NCBI RefSeq assembly: GCF_041596335.1
Contig: NZ_JBFHIT010000003.1
Coordinates: 1-64,000, forward strand
DNA: 64,000 nt
Origin: Mangrovibacterium sp041596335
Lineage (GTDB): Bacteria; Bacteroidota; Bacteroidia; Bacteroidales; Prolixibacteraceae
Direction: 5' to 3'
Made by a program: the position numbers and the translations under genes. A model generated the notes under the pieces. It had not been told where the DNA came from and made no database searches. It saw only the letters and a program-made list of their open reading frames with translations. The stretch's first letter is position 1. Every line of letters starts with the position of its first letter. Below, piece after piece: positions 54,389 through 62,881 of the stretch.

Positions 54389-55534
54389 ATGGAGTTAATC
54401 AATTTAAATATCCCGCCGCAGTTGGTCATCGGAGAGGGCGCTTTGATCCGATTTTTTGATGATTTTAAATTGCAGGGGTATAAACGTCTTTTTATTTTAA
54501 GTATCCCGGTTATTCGACCACTCATTCAGGAATTTATTTCAACGATGGAGCAATCCGGGATTTCAGTTTTTATTAACGAACAAATTGCAGCTGAACCGAC
54601 CTTTTCTGAAGTAGAGAAAATTCTGGCTGAAGCTCGTGATTTTGAAACAGATGCTGTTGTCGGAATTGGAGGGGGTAGTGTGTTGGATGCTGCTAAGTTT
54701 ATTGCTGCTCAATTGAAAAATAGCCAGCCGACCGCTGAAGTAATCGGTATTCGTAACCTTCGGGAGCGATCAACTTATTTGGCGTGTTTGCCATCAACTG
54801 CCGGCACCGGAAGTGAAGTTTCGCCCAATGCGATATTTTTAGACACAACCGATAATGAAAAGAAAGGCGTCATTAGTCCATTTTTAGTTCCAGATGCAGC
54901 TTATATCGATCCGCTACTAACAGTTGGTGTTCCGCCGGCGGTAACGGCTTTTACCGGAATTGATGCGTTCACCCATTGTTTGGAAGCCTTCGTTAACCGT
55001 TTTGCGAATCCGGTAATCGATCGATTCGCCCTGGATGGTATGCAGCTAATTTTCAAAAATCTGAAACAAGCTTATGATCATGGCGACGATCTCGATGCCC
55101 GGGCAGCCGTTGCACTTGGAAGTGTTTACGGTGGTGTATGTTTGGGACCGGTGAATACTGCTGCGGTTCATGCGTTGGCCTACCCGTTAGGGAGTAAGTT
55201 TAAAATTGCCCATGGCTTGTCGAATGCAGTCATGTTGCCCTATGTCCTGGAGTACAACCTCCCGGCAGCTATTGAGCGTTTTGCCATTCTTGCCAAAAAC
55301 CTTGGAATAACCGGTTGTGCTTCGGATGAAGAATATGCGAAAGCGGGAATTGAAGCCATCAGGGAACTGATTGTCTCGTTGAATATTCCGCTGAAATTGT
55401 CTGCATTGGGAATTCCGGAATCCGCCTTGCCGGAAATTGTAGAATCAGCTATGAAAGTTCAGCGATTGCTGAATAACAATGTACGTGAAGTGAAATTCAC
55501 AGATGCCCTTGAAATATTCAAAAAAGCCTATTAA
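54389..55534 (+). CDS. Iron-containing alcohol dehydrogenase
   Basis: A 381-residue group III (Fe-ADH) oxidoreductase of the cytoplasm, usually reducing aldehydes with NAD(P)H. Nucleotide-binding GIGGGSVLDAAKFIAA (about 91-106), CLPSTAGTGSEVSPNAIF (about 133-150) and the iron ligands in FTGIDAFTHCLEAFVN (Asp and His, about 193-208), VHALAYPLGSKFKIAHGLSNAVMLP (two His, about 262-286) are all intact. It is the first gene after the LacI-controlled promoter and is followed by aldolase, PdxA2 and acid-sugar kinase genes, so it probably reduces the aldehyde made by the aldolase. Lactaldehyde reductase is an alternative role. Confidence 0.92.
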   Translation: MELINLNIPPQLVIGEGALIRFFDDFKLQGYKRLFILSIPVIRPLIQEFISTMEQSGISVFINEQIAAEPTFSEVEKILAEARDFETDAVVGIGGGSVLDAAKFIAAQLKNSQPTAEVIGIRNLRERSTYLACLPSTAGTGSEVSPNAIFLDTTDNEKKGVISPFLVPDAAYIDPLLTVGVPPAVTAFTGIDAFTHCLEAFVNRFANPVIDRFALDGMQLIFKNLKQAYDHGDDLDARAAVALGSVYGGVCLGPVNTAAVHALAYPLGSKFKIAHGLSNAVMLPYVLEYNLPAAIERFAILAKNLGITGCASDEEYAKAGIEAIRELIVSLNIPLKLSALGIPESALPEIVESAMKVQRLLNNNVREVKFTDALEIFKKAY

Positions 55535-55574
55535 TACAATATTAAGATATTGAATCGGAAATTACTGAATCAAG

Positions 55575-56489
55575 ATGAAAAATAATAATCCATATAAAGG
55601 AGTCATTGTCCCCATGGTTTCACCATTGAACGATGACTTTTCCATTGACCAGGCTGCTGTAGGCCGAGTTGTAGAGAACTTTCTGAAATACGATGTTGCT
55701 CCTTTTATTGCCGGGACAACCGGTGAAGCCAGTTCACTTTCATTTCAGCAAAAGAAGGATCTGGTGAAAGCGACCGTCAATGTGGCAAAAGGAAAGGCCG
55801 TTATTTACGCAGGAATCGCATCGAACTGTTTGCCCGATACCATAGAAATGGCACATGCTTTTGCCGATATGGGGGCCGATGTGGTAGTCGCCAACTTGCC
55901 CTCGTATTACCCAATTACCCATGCACAGGCTGCAAAATATTGTTTGAAATTGGCTGATGTTTCACCTGTGCCTCTCATCTTTTATAATATAACAGCGACA
56001 ACCGGTTATTCTATTCCACTTGAGTTGATGGAGAAATTAAGTTATCACCCGAATATTGCCGGGTTGAAAGATTCGGAGCGGGACGAGGAACGGCTTGATC
56101 AGGCGTTGAAATTGTGGAAAGACCGCGAAGATTTTGTTCATCTGATTGGTTGGGCAGCCATGTCGGGTTACGCCCTGAAAAATGGTTCGGACGGCATAGT
56201 ACCCAGTACCGGTAATTTTACCCCTGAACTATACGCCGACTTATACAAACAGGCGCTTAACGGAAATTGGCAGCAGGTAGAAGAACTGCAACAACTGACT
56301 AACCGCCTCGGTGCTTTATACCAAAAAGACCGCACCCTGGCTGAATCGTTGGCGGCTCTAAAAGTAGTGATGAACGAATGCGGATTATGCGGCACTCAGG
56401 TTATGCCACCGATCTACCGAATGGATGAGTTGAGTGAAGAAGCCTTTCGCAGTGAAGCTAATTCCTGTTTAAGCAATTCAAGATTGTAA
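55575..56489 (+). CDS. DapA/NanA-family class I aldolase
   Basis: A 304-residue TIM-barrel lyase of the dihydrodipicolinate synthase/N-acetylneuraminate lyase family, cleaving or making 2-keto acids through a lysine Schiff base. Visible: pyruvate-carboxylate binding FIAGTTGEASSL (about 39-50), YAGIASN, the tyrosine in PLIFYNITATTGY (about 134-146), the catalytic lysine in IAGLKDSERDE (about 159-169) and GIVPSTGNFTPELY. It is not an essential dapA by context, since it lies between Fe-ADH and PdxA2 in a catabolic unit. A 2-keto-3-deoxy sugar acid is the likely substrate, yielding pyruvate and an aldehyde. Confidence 0.9.
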   Translation: MKNNNPYKGVIVPMVSPLNDDFSIDQAAVGRVVENFLKYDVAPFIAGTTGEASSLSFQQKKDLVKATVNVAKGKAVIYAGIASNCLPDTIEMAHAFADMGADVVVANLPSYYPITHAQAAKYCLKLADVSPVPLIFYNITATTGYSIPLELMEKLSYHPNIAGLKDSERDEERLDQALKLWKDREDFVHLIGWAAMSGYALKNGSDGIVPSTGNFTPELYADLYKQALNGNWQQVEELQQLTNRLGALYQKDRTLAESLAALKVVMNECGLCGTQVMPPIYRMDELSEEAFRSEANSCLSNSRL

Positions 56490-56620
56490 AATTTCAACAT
56501 GAAACGAGCCATGACAAAATAGTTTGGACTAACATGTTAATGTTTATTGGCGAGTTCTATCCATTGTAGGCTTAAGAAAAGAAATGAGATTATAGAGTTG
56601 CATATACCTAATTTGAAAAG

Positions 56621-57649
56621 ATGAAAAAAGATAATATCATATTGGCAATAACCATGGGCGATCCGGCCGGAATCGGTCCTGAGATTGCTGCGAAAGCTTT
56701 TGCCGATCCCGCTGTTTTTGAAAAATGTAGCCCGCTGTTGATAGGTAATGTGGCGGTAATGGAAGAGGCCATCAAGTTAACCGGGGTGGATCTGAAAATC
56801 AATCCGATAAAAGAGGTAAATGAGGCTAAATTGACTTTTGGCACCATCGATATTTACGATATTCCGGCTGATTTAAGTAAGATCAATCATGGTAAAGTAT
56901 CAGCCGAGGCTGGAGATCTCGCTTTCAAAGCCGTGCGAAAAGCGATTGAATTAGCGATGAATGGTGAAGTTGACGGAACGGTGACCGGTCCGATTCACAA
57001 AGAAGCCATAAACTTGGCCGGCCATCATTTTTCGGGCCATACTGAAATTTACGCGCATTTCACTAATACCGAAAAATACACCATGCTGCTGGCCGACGAA
57101 AAGATTAAAGTCACGCACGTCAGCACCCATGTTTCGTTGCGTCAGGCCTGCGATTTGGTTAAAAAACAACGCGTGTTTGATGTGATTCGTCTGACCAATG
57201 ATGCGTTGAAACGCGTTGGAATTCAGAATCCCCGGATCGGTGTTGCCGGATTAAATCCGCATGCAGGCGACGGCGGCTTGTTTGGTACTGAGGAAACCGA
57301 AGAAATTTTACCGGCGATCAATGAAGCGAAGCAGTTGGGGATTACCGTAGCCGGACCATATCCGCCGGATACACTTTTTGCGTTGGCCAATGGCGGAAGT
57401 TTTGATGGTTGTGTGGCCATGTACCACGACCAGGGGCATATCCCATTCAAACTGGTAGGCTTTATTTGGGACGAAAAAAAGCAGGCGATGAAAAGTGTGA
57501 AAGGAGTGAATATCACCCTGGGATTGCCGATTATCCGTACCTCCGTTGATCATGGCACGGCTTTCGAAATTGCAGGGAAAGGTATCGCCAGTGCCGATGC
57601 GTTGGTTTTTGCCATTGATTATGCCATTAAACTTTATCAAAACCAATAA
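56621..57649 (+). CDS. pdxA2: PdxA2-type 4-phospho-acid dehydrogenase
   Basis: A 342-residue protein of the PdxA family. Members oxidise 4-phosphohydroxy-L-threonine (PdxA) or, in the PdxA2 group, 4-phospho-D-threonate or D-erythronate, followed by decarboxylation to DHAP. Motifs: ITMGDPAGIGPEIAAKAF (about 10-27), GPIHKEAINLAGHHFSGHTEIYAHFT (about 126-151, zinc-binding His), GLNPHAGDGGLFGTEETEEI and MYHDQGHIPFKL (about 267-278, metal-binding). It is followed after 10 bases by a DUF1537 kinase, the classic PdxA2-kinase pair for four-carbon acid sugars. This pairing, not the sequence alone, makes the catabolic role more likely than vitamin B6 synthesis. Confidence 0.9.
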   Translation: MKKDNIILAITMGDPAGIGPEIAAKAFADPAVFEKCSPLLIGNVAVMEEAIKLTGVDLKINPIKEVNEAKLTFGTIDIYDIPADLSKINHGKVSAEAGDLAFKAVRKAIELAMNGEVDGTVTGPIHKEAINLAGHHFSGHTEIYAHFTNTEKYTMLLADEKIKVTHVSTHVSLRQACDLVKKQRVFDVIRLTNDALKRVGIQNPRIGVAGLNPHAGDGGLFGTEETEEILPAINEAKQLGITVAGPYPPDTLFALANGGSFDGCVAMYHDQGHIPFKLVGFIWDEKKQAMKSVKGVNITLGLPIIRTSVDHGTAFEIAGKGIASADALVFAIDYAIKLYQNQ

Positions 57650-57659
57650 TAAGCGGACG

Positions 57660-58820
57660 ATGATAGCAGTTATTGCAGATGATTTTACCGGAGCTGCCGA
57701 AATTGGAGGTGTTGGCCTGCAAAGGGGCTTAAAAGTGCTGATTGAAACAATGGTTAGCGGCACTGGAAATCCCGATTTGCTGGTGATTGTCTCTGACACC
57801 CGTTCGATGGAGGTGGAGAAGGCGAAAGAAAAAATAAAGACACTGACCAGTCAGTTGCTTAAGTTGAAGCCACGCTTCATTTATAAAAAATTGGATTCTG
57901 TTTTACGTGGAAATATTTATGAAGAACTGATTAGCCAACAGGAGGTTGAAGGAAAGAAGCGGGTGATTGTAATCCCTGCCAATCCTCATTTCAACCGGAT
58001 TATTAAAGACGGAATTTACTACGTGGAGGAAGTTTCTCTGGCAGAAACCTCGTTTGCCAACGATCCTGAGTTTCCTCTGACGTCAAGTAAGGTCGCTGAT
58101 ATAATTGGAAATGACCCTTCGTTAATCAATTGTCTGAATGTAACTGAAGAATTGCCTGAATCGGGATTTATAGTCGGCAATGTGCTGTCGGATACTGATC
58201 TTAAAAATTGGGCCAAACGAATCGATGATCAATCGGTATTCGGTGGCGGAGCCGGTTTTTTTGAAGCTGTTTTGAATCTGGAATTTGCACCTAAAATTCG
58301 GAGAGGGTCTCTGCAGATAGCCGATGGTCAGAAAGCATTATTTATTTTTGGAAGTACATTTCCAAAGACTGTAGAATTTATTACTAGATTGAAGACTGGC
58401 GGAATGGCATTTATTAATCTATCGGAAGAGTACTTTCAAGATTGGGGGCACAGGAAGGGCGACATTGATGAGATGGCTGAAAATATTGCCGGATGGCTGA
58501 ATCAAGACCGCAAAGTGGTGGTGACAACCATTTTTTCCGATTCCCCCGGGGTTGAAATTTCACCGGAACTGGTTCGGCAAGAAATAGGCCTGCTGGTTAA
58601 AAAAGTTTTTCAACTTGCCGAAATCAACGAACTCTATATTGAAGGCGGGGCAACAGCCTCTCAAATTATGCGAAATCTGAATATCTCCCATTTAACTCCG
58701 GTTCGGGAACTCGATTACGGAATTATCCAGATGAAGGTTGAAGCTTACCCAGGCCTAAACCTGATAACCAAACCCGGAAGTTACAGCTGGCCTGATTGCG
58801 TTATTCCGGACAGCAATTAA
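57660..58820 (+). CDS. dtnK: DUF1537 four-carbon acid-sugar kinase (D-threonate kinase-like)
   Basis: A 386-residue kinase of the DUF1537 family, which includes D-threonate, L-threonate, D-erythronate and 3-oxo-isoapionate kinases. ATG 57660 starts IAVIADDFTGAAEIGGVG, the N-terminal acid-sugar-binding motif; the longer frame from 57546 lies inside pdxA2 and is rejected. SDTRSMEVEKAKEKI, YKKLDSVLRGNIYEE (about 77-91) and IPANPHFNRIIKDGIYYV follow. The C-terminal nucleotide-binding domain has YIEGGATASQIMRNL (about 324-338) and the LITKPGSY glycine loop (about 369-376). It would phosphorylate an acid sugar at C4 for the PdxA2 next door. The name dtnK is inferred from this pairing. Confidence 0.88.
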   Translation: MIAVIADDFTGAAEIGGVGLQRGLKVLIETMVSGTGNPDLLVIVSDTRSMEVEKAKEKIKTLTSQLLKLKPRFIYKKLDSVLRGNIYEELISQQEVEGKKRVIVIPANPHFNRIIKDGIYYVEEVSLAETSFANDPEFPLTSSKVADIIGNDPSLINCLNVTEELPESGFIVGNVLSDTDLKNWAKRIDDQSVFGGGAGFFEAVLNLEFAPKIRRGSLQIADGQKALFIFGSTFPKTVEFITRLKTGGMAFINLSEEYFQDWGHRKGDIDEMAENIAGWLNQDRKVVVTTIFSDSPGVEISPELVRQEIGLLVKKVFQLAEINELYIEGGATASQIMRNLNISHLTPVRELDYGIIQMKVEAYPGLNLITKPGSYSWPDCVIPDSN

Positions 58821-58879
58821 AACAAACTGAACGAAATCATTCGAACAAACCAAAATAAACCAAAATCAAATCAAACTAA

Positions 58880-60451
58880 ATGAATCCACTTCCAAGCATA
58901 CATTTCGTCGATTATTTAATCATGTTTTTAACCTTAGTCGTCTCCCTGGGGGTTGGCTTTTGGTTTTCGACGAATCAAAAAGACACCGACAATTATTTTA
59001 AAGCCGCCGGCTCTATTCCATCGTGGGCTATCGGTATTTCCATCTTGGCTACCCTTATAAGTAGTATCACCTTTTTGGCCTATCCGGGTGAAGGCTTCAC
59101 GTCGAATTGGATTAGATTAGTTCAGGGGCTGATGGTGCCCATTGTTCTGGTTGCCATTGTTGGCTTTGTTGTGCCTTTGTTTCGGCATGTTATTCAGCTA
59201 AGTACGTATGAATATTTTGAAAAGCGCTTTGGTTTTTTTGCCCGCTTCTACACCTCAATAAGTTTTATTTTGACCCACTTTTCCAAAATGGGAACGGTAT
59301 TCTTTCTGATCTCGCTGGCGTTAAGTAAAATGATTGGTCTTGACACAACTACAATTATCTGGATTATCGGTGCTGCTGTAATTATTCTGACCATGATGGG
59401 TGGAATCGAAGCCGTAATTTGGCTGGATGTGATCCAGGGATTTTTACTGATTATTGGTGGGATCATCGCTTTGGGGATTTTGTTGTTTACTCCCGAAGGA
59501 GGGCCGGTTGCGGTGTGGAATGTTGCAATGGAAAATGGCCGTATTGGCTTCGGACCGTTCGATTGGGACTTTGTGAACCTCACCTTTATAGTAATGGCTT
59601 TGAATGGTGTTTTTTATGCCATCCAAAAATATGGAACGGATCAAACAATTGTGCAACGTTATTTGACGGCAAAAACTGATAAGGCAGCGATTCGTGCTTC
59701 ACTGATTGGTGTATTGCTAAGTGTTCCGGTCTGGGCTATGTTCATGTTTATCGGGACTGCCCTGTTCTCTTATTACCAGATTACAGGTGATGCCCTGCCT
59801 GCCGATATTGAAGCCGATGCCGTTTTTCCATATTTCATTTTAACAAAACTACCTGTTGGTGTGGTTGGATTGATTTTGTCGGCCCTGATGGCTGCTGCTA
59901 TTTCCAGCCTCGACTCGGATTTGAACTGTCTTTCTGCCATTTTAATGGAAGATTATTACAAACGCATTCGTCCAAATAGTACGGACAAGCAACAATTGAT
60001 GATGGGGCGTATTTTCATTGTTCTGGCTGGTTTGGGAGCCATCGCCGTGGCACTATTTTATGTACAGGCCGGAAGCGAAGGGGTATTGGGAATTATCTTC
60101 ACCCTATATGCGATTTTTTCAGGTGGTATTGCCGGCATGTTCTTGCTGGGAATATTCAGCTCCAGAGCAAATAAACAAGGCTTGTATTGGGGAATTGGAG
60201 CCAGCGTTATTTTCACTGGCTGGGCCGTGCTTACTTCAACACCGATCGGTTTGGAAGGTCATGAATCGATATTGGTCGACATGGGAAGTTTGAATTATCC
60301 GCATCATAAATACATGATTGGTGTTTACAGTCATGTGTTATTGGTTTTTTTCGGATACATCGGTAGCTTTTTTTACCAGGGCAACCCAACCGACACAACT
60401 CTGACCTGGAAAGGTTGGAAAGCACGTATGAAACAATTAAACAAAGCATAA
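58880..60451 (+). CDS. Sodium/solute symporter, probable sugar or sugar-acid transporter
   Basis: A 523-residue SSS-family symporter with about 13-14 membrane helices. Motifs: TDNYFKAAGSIPSWAIGISILATLISSITFLAYPG (about 36-70), FEKRFGFFARFYTSISFIL, GGIEAVIWLDVIQGFLLI (about 174-191), KYGTDQTIVQRYLTAKTDKAA and MAAAISSLDSDLNCLSAI. It is distinct from the arabinose-operon symporter (523 versus 560 residues, low visible identity). Placed between the sugar-acid enzymes and GH140, it probably imports the acid or apiose released outside. Substrate inferred from context. Confidence 0.88.
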   Translation: MNPLPSIHFVDYLIMFLTLVVSLGVGFWFSTNQKDTDNYFKAAGSIPSWAIGISILATLISSITFLAYPGEGFTSNWIRLVQGLMVPIVLVAIVGFVVPLFRHVIQLSTYEYFEKRFGFFARFYTSISFILTHFSKMGTVFFLISLALSKMIGLDTTTIIWIIGAAVIILTMMGGIEAVIWLDVIQGFLLIIGGIIALGILLFTPEGGPVAVWNVAMENGRIGFGPFDWDFVNLTFIVMALNGVFYAIQKYGTDQTIVQRYLTAKTDKAAIRASLIGVLLSVPVWAMFMFIGTALFSYYQITGDALPADIEADAVFPYFILTKLPVGVVGLILSALMAAAISSLDSDLNCLSAILMEDYYKRIRPNSTDKQQLMMGRIFIVLAGLGAIAVALFYVQAGSEGVLGIIFTLYAIFSGGIAGMFLLGIFSSRANKQGLYWGIGASVIFTGWAVLTSTPIGLEGHESILVDMGSLNYPHHKYMIGVYSHVLLVFFGYIGSFFYQGNPTDTTLTWKGWKARMKQLNKA

Positions 60452-60472
60452 AACCGAATAAAACTATTTTCC

Positions 60473-61864
60473 ATGAAAAATCTATTCATTTTAAGTTTGT
60501 CCATTCTGTTTTTGGCGTCCTGTAAGCCGGAAGTTAAAAAGGAGGAAGGTCTCAGTCTCTTGAAAATATCTGAAAACGGACGCTACTTTGAGACAGAGGA
60601 TGGAAAACCGTTTTTCTGGCTTGGAGATACCGGCTGGTTGATGTTCACCAAACTTAACAGAGCCGAAACCGAAAAATACCTTGAAACAAGAAAAAATCAG
60701 GGATACAATGTTATTCAGGCGATGGTGCTTCACGGTTTGGGGGCGGTAAATGTATTTGGTGATTCTGCCTTGGTGAACAACAGCGTGGCGACTCCGAATG
60801 TTACAGAAGGAAATGATTTCAACGATTCAGTTCAATACGATTACTGGGACAACATGGACTATGCGATTGACTTGGCCGCTGAAAAAGGCTTGTACATGGC
60901 ATTGGTTCCGGTATGGGGAAACAATGTGAAAGGTGGTGGTGTGTCGCGCGAGGAAGCTGCTGTATATGGAAAATGGATTGCCGGGCGATACAAGGATCGT
61001 AAGAATATTATTTGGCTGAATGGCGGCGATGTGATGGGAAGTGACTCAATTGCAACTTGGAATATTTTGGGAAATGCCCTCAGTGATAACGATCCTAATC
61101 ACCTGATTACCTTCCACCCGCGTGGTCGAATGCAGTCAAACGACTGGTTTCTCGATCAATCCTGGATGGATTTCAATATGATTCAATCCGGTCACCGGCG
61201 TTACGATCAGGATGATACAGAACGTGCTTACGGACAGGACAACTGGCGTTACATTGTTGAGGACTGGGATTTGACACCAATTCGTCCAACCATTGACGGA
61301 GAACCTTCCTACGAGGGAATTCCACAAGGATTGCACGATACGTTGCAGCCTTTCTGGAACGATGCCGATATGCGCCGCTACGCCTACTGGTCGGTTTTTG
61401 CCGGAGCGTTTGGATACACATACGGAAGTAACGCTGTCATGCAATTTTATCAGCCGGGTGACAAGGCTGCTGCATATGGTGCAAAAGAATATTGGACGGA
61501 GGCAATTAACGACCCGGGAGCCCGGCAAATGCAGTATTTAAAAGAATTGATGTTGTCGCGTCCGTATTTTGAACGCGTTCCGGATCAAAGTTTGATTACC
61601 GGCGAGAATGGGGAGAAGTACGATTTTCTGATCGCGACTCGTGGTAATAACTATGCGTTCATTTACACCTACAATGGCCGCGATATTCCGGTTCAGATGG
61701 GGAAAATTGCCGGCGCAAAAGTGAAAGCCAGCTGGTTTGATCCACGCAATGGCCAATATTCAGAGATTGGTGAGTTCGAGAATACTGGTGTTCAATCGTT
61801 CGATCCTCCCGGAGATGCAGGCGATGGCCACGATTATGTGCTGGTACTGGATACTGTAAAGTAG
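60473..61864 (+). CDS. GH140 apiosidase-like lipoprotein
   Basis: A 463-residue lipoprotein (LSILFLASC, cysteine at about 17) of the DUF4038/GH140 type, which releases D-apiose at the base of RG-II side chains A and B. Family hallmarks: GRYFETEDGKPFFWLGDTGWLMFTKL (about 36-61), NQGYNVIQAMVLHG, NIIWLNGGDVMGSD (about 178-191, acid/base region), PTIDGEPSYEGIP (about 276-288, nucleophile region) and RRYAYWSVFAGAFGYTYGSNAVMQFY. A C-terminal putative collagen-binding-like beta-domain follows (KVKASWFDPRNGQYSEIG). The same fold occurs in other TIM-barrel glycosidases, so strict apiose specificity is not proven. It lies 21 bases after the symporter. Confidence 0.88.
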   Translation: MKNLFILSLSILFLASCKPEVKKEEGLSLLKISENGRYFETEDGKPFFWLGDTGWLMFTKLNRAETEKYLETRKNQGYNVIQAMVLHGLGAVNVFGDSALVNNSVATPNVTEGNDFNDSVQYDYWDNMDYAIDLAAEKGLYMALVPVWGNNVKGGGVSREEAAVYGKWIAGRYKDRKNIIWLNGGDVMGSDSIATWNILGNALSDNDPNHLITFHPRGRMQSNDWFLDQSWMDFNMIQSGHRRYDQDDTERAYGQDNWRYIVEDWDLTPIRPTIDGEPSYEGIPQGLHDTLQPFWNDADMRRYAYWSVFAGAFGYTYGSNAVMQFYQPGDKAAAYGAKEYWTEAINDPGARQMQYLKELMLSRPYFERVPDQSLITGENGEKYDFLIATRGNNYAFIYTYNGRDIPVQMGKIAGAKVKASWFDPRNGQYSEIGEFENTGVQSFDPPGDAGDGHDYVLVLDTVK

Positions 61865-61868
61865 ATTG

Positions 61869-62804
61869 ATGATGAGAAACAAAATATTACTCCTGGTAGC
61901 TCTGTTGGCGACGTTGATTTCCTGCTCGAAGGAAAAAGAAATATACGTATTCAGCACGTTTCGCGAACCGGCTGACAAAGGGTTGTTTTTAGCCTATAGT
62001 GAGGATGGTTATCATTGGAACGATTTGGGCGGCCCATGGCTGAAGCCCGAAGTGGGCCAGCAAAAAGTAATGCGTGACCCCTCGGTGGTGCAAGGTCCCG
62101 ACGGAACTTTTCATATGGTATGGACTTCTTCGTGGCGCGGTGATTTGGGCTTCGGGTATGCCAGTTCGAAAGATTTGATTAACTGGAGTGATGAGCAATT
62201 AATCCCCGTTATGACCGATACTTCAACGGTGAACGTATGGGCCCCCGAGCTTTTTTACGATGATGAAGCCGACCGTTTTATCATTATTTGGGCTTCTACA
62301 ATTCCGTTCAAATTTGAAAAAGGGGAGGAAGAGGAAAGGAACAACCATCGGATGTATTATACCACCACCAAGGATTTTAAAAGCTTCACTGATACAAAGT
62401 TGTTTCTTGATCCCGGATTTAGTGTGATCGATTGTGTGATCGTAAAGCGTGGAGCGAAGGATTATGTGTTGGTGTTGAAGGACAATACCCGGCCGATGCG
62501 AAACATCGAAGTGGCTTTCGGCGAAACGCCGTTAGGACCCTGGACTGACATTTCCGAGCCATTTACGCCGTTCAAATCCGAAGGGCCGACCGTGCTGAAA
62601 GTTGGCGAAGATTACCTGATTTACTACGACTCCTACGGCGAAATGAACTATGGATGCGCCCGAACCAGCGATTTCAAATCTTTCGAAGACATTACCGATC
62701 AGGTTTCATTACCTGAAGGGCACAAACATGGCACAATTTTTAAAGCGAAACATTCGGTTGTTGATGCGCTGCTGAAACAAGCCAAATTGAAAACTGAAAA
62801 TTAG
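61869..62804 (+). CDS. GH43-like five-bladed beta-propeller glycosidase
   Basis: An exported enzyme of about 311 residues (lipobox LLATLISC, cysteine at about 19; ATG 61869 preferred over TTG 61866). Propeller blades and catalytic candidates are visible: VMRDPSVVQGPDGTFHMVWTSSW (base in RDPSV, about 68-90), GFGYASSKDLINWSDEQ, NVWAPELFYDDEADRFIIIWAS (pKa modulator region) and FKSEGPTVLKVGEDYLIYYDS (acid in SEGPTV). The compact single-propeller form resembles GH43_18 and GH43_34-type enzymes that attack RG-II arabinose or arabinan. It follows GH140 by 4 bases. Confidence 0.82.
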   Translation: MMRNKILLLVALLATLISCSKEKEIYVFSTFREPADKGLFLAYSEDGYHWNDLGGPWLKPEVGQQKVMRDPSVVQGPDGTFHMVWTSSWRGDLGFGYASSKDLINWSDEQLIPVMTDTSTVNVWAPELFYDDEADRFIIIWASTIPFKFEKGEEEERNNHRMYYTTTKDFKSFTDTKLFLDPGFSVIDCVIVKRGAKDYVLVLKDNTRPMRNIEVAFGETPLGPWTDISEPFTPFKSEGPTVLKVGEDYLIYYDSYGEMNYGCARTSDFKSFEDITDQVSLPEGHKHGTIFKAKHSVVDALLKQAKLKTEN

Positions 62805-62818
62805 TTGGTGAAAAGAAC

Positions 62819-62854
62819 CGAATCCGGTCCTGATTTTTGACGTACCCGGATTCG
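62819..62854 (+). terminator. Hairpin between GH43 and the last gene
   Basis: CGAATCCGG (62819-62827) pairs perfectly with CCGGATTCG (62846-62854) over an 18-base loop, followed by ATTCTTCTTTT. The T-run is imperfect, so it may be a partial terminator or an mRNA stability element. Confidence 0.5.
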
Positions 62855-62881
62855 ATTCTTCTTTTGATTGCAATTAGATAA

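Noticed and set aside
55575..56489. Housekeeping dapA (lysine synthesis)
   Set aside because: The Schiff-base motifs fit the whole family, but the gene is embedded in a catabolic unit with Fe-ADH, PdxA2 and an acid-sugar kinase.
56621..57649. Biosynthetic pdxA for vitamin B6
   Set aside because: Adjacent DUF1537 kinase and LacI-controlled promoter favour the catabolic PdxA2 role.
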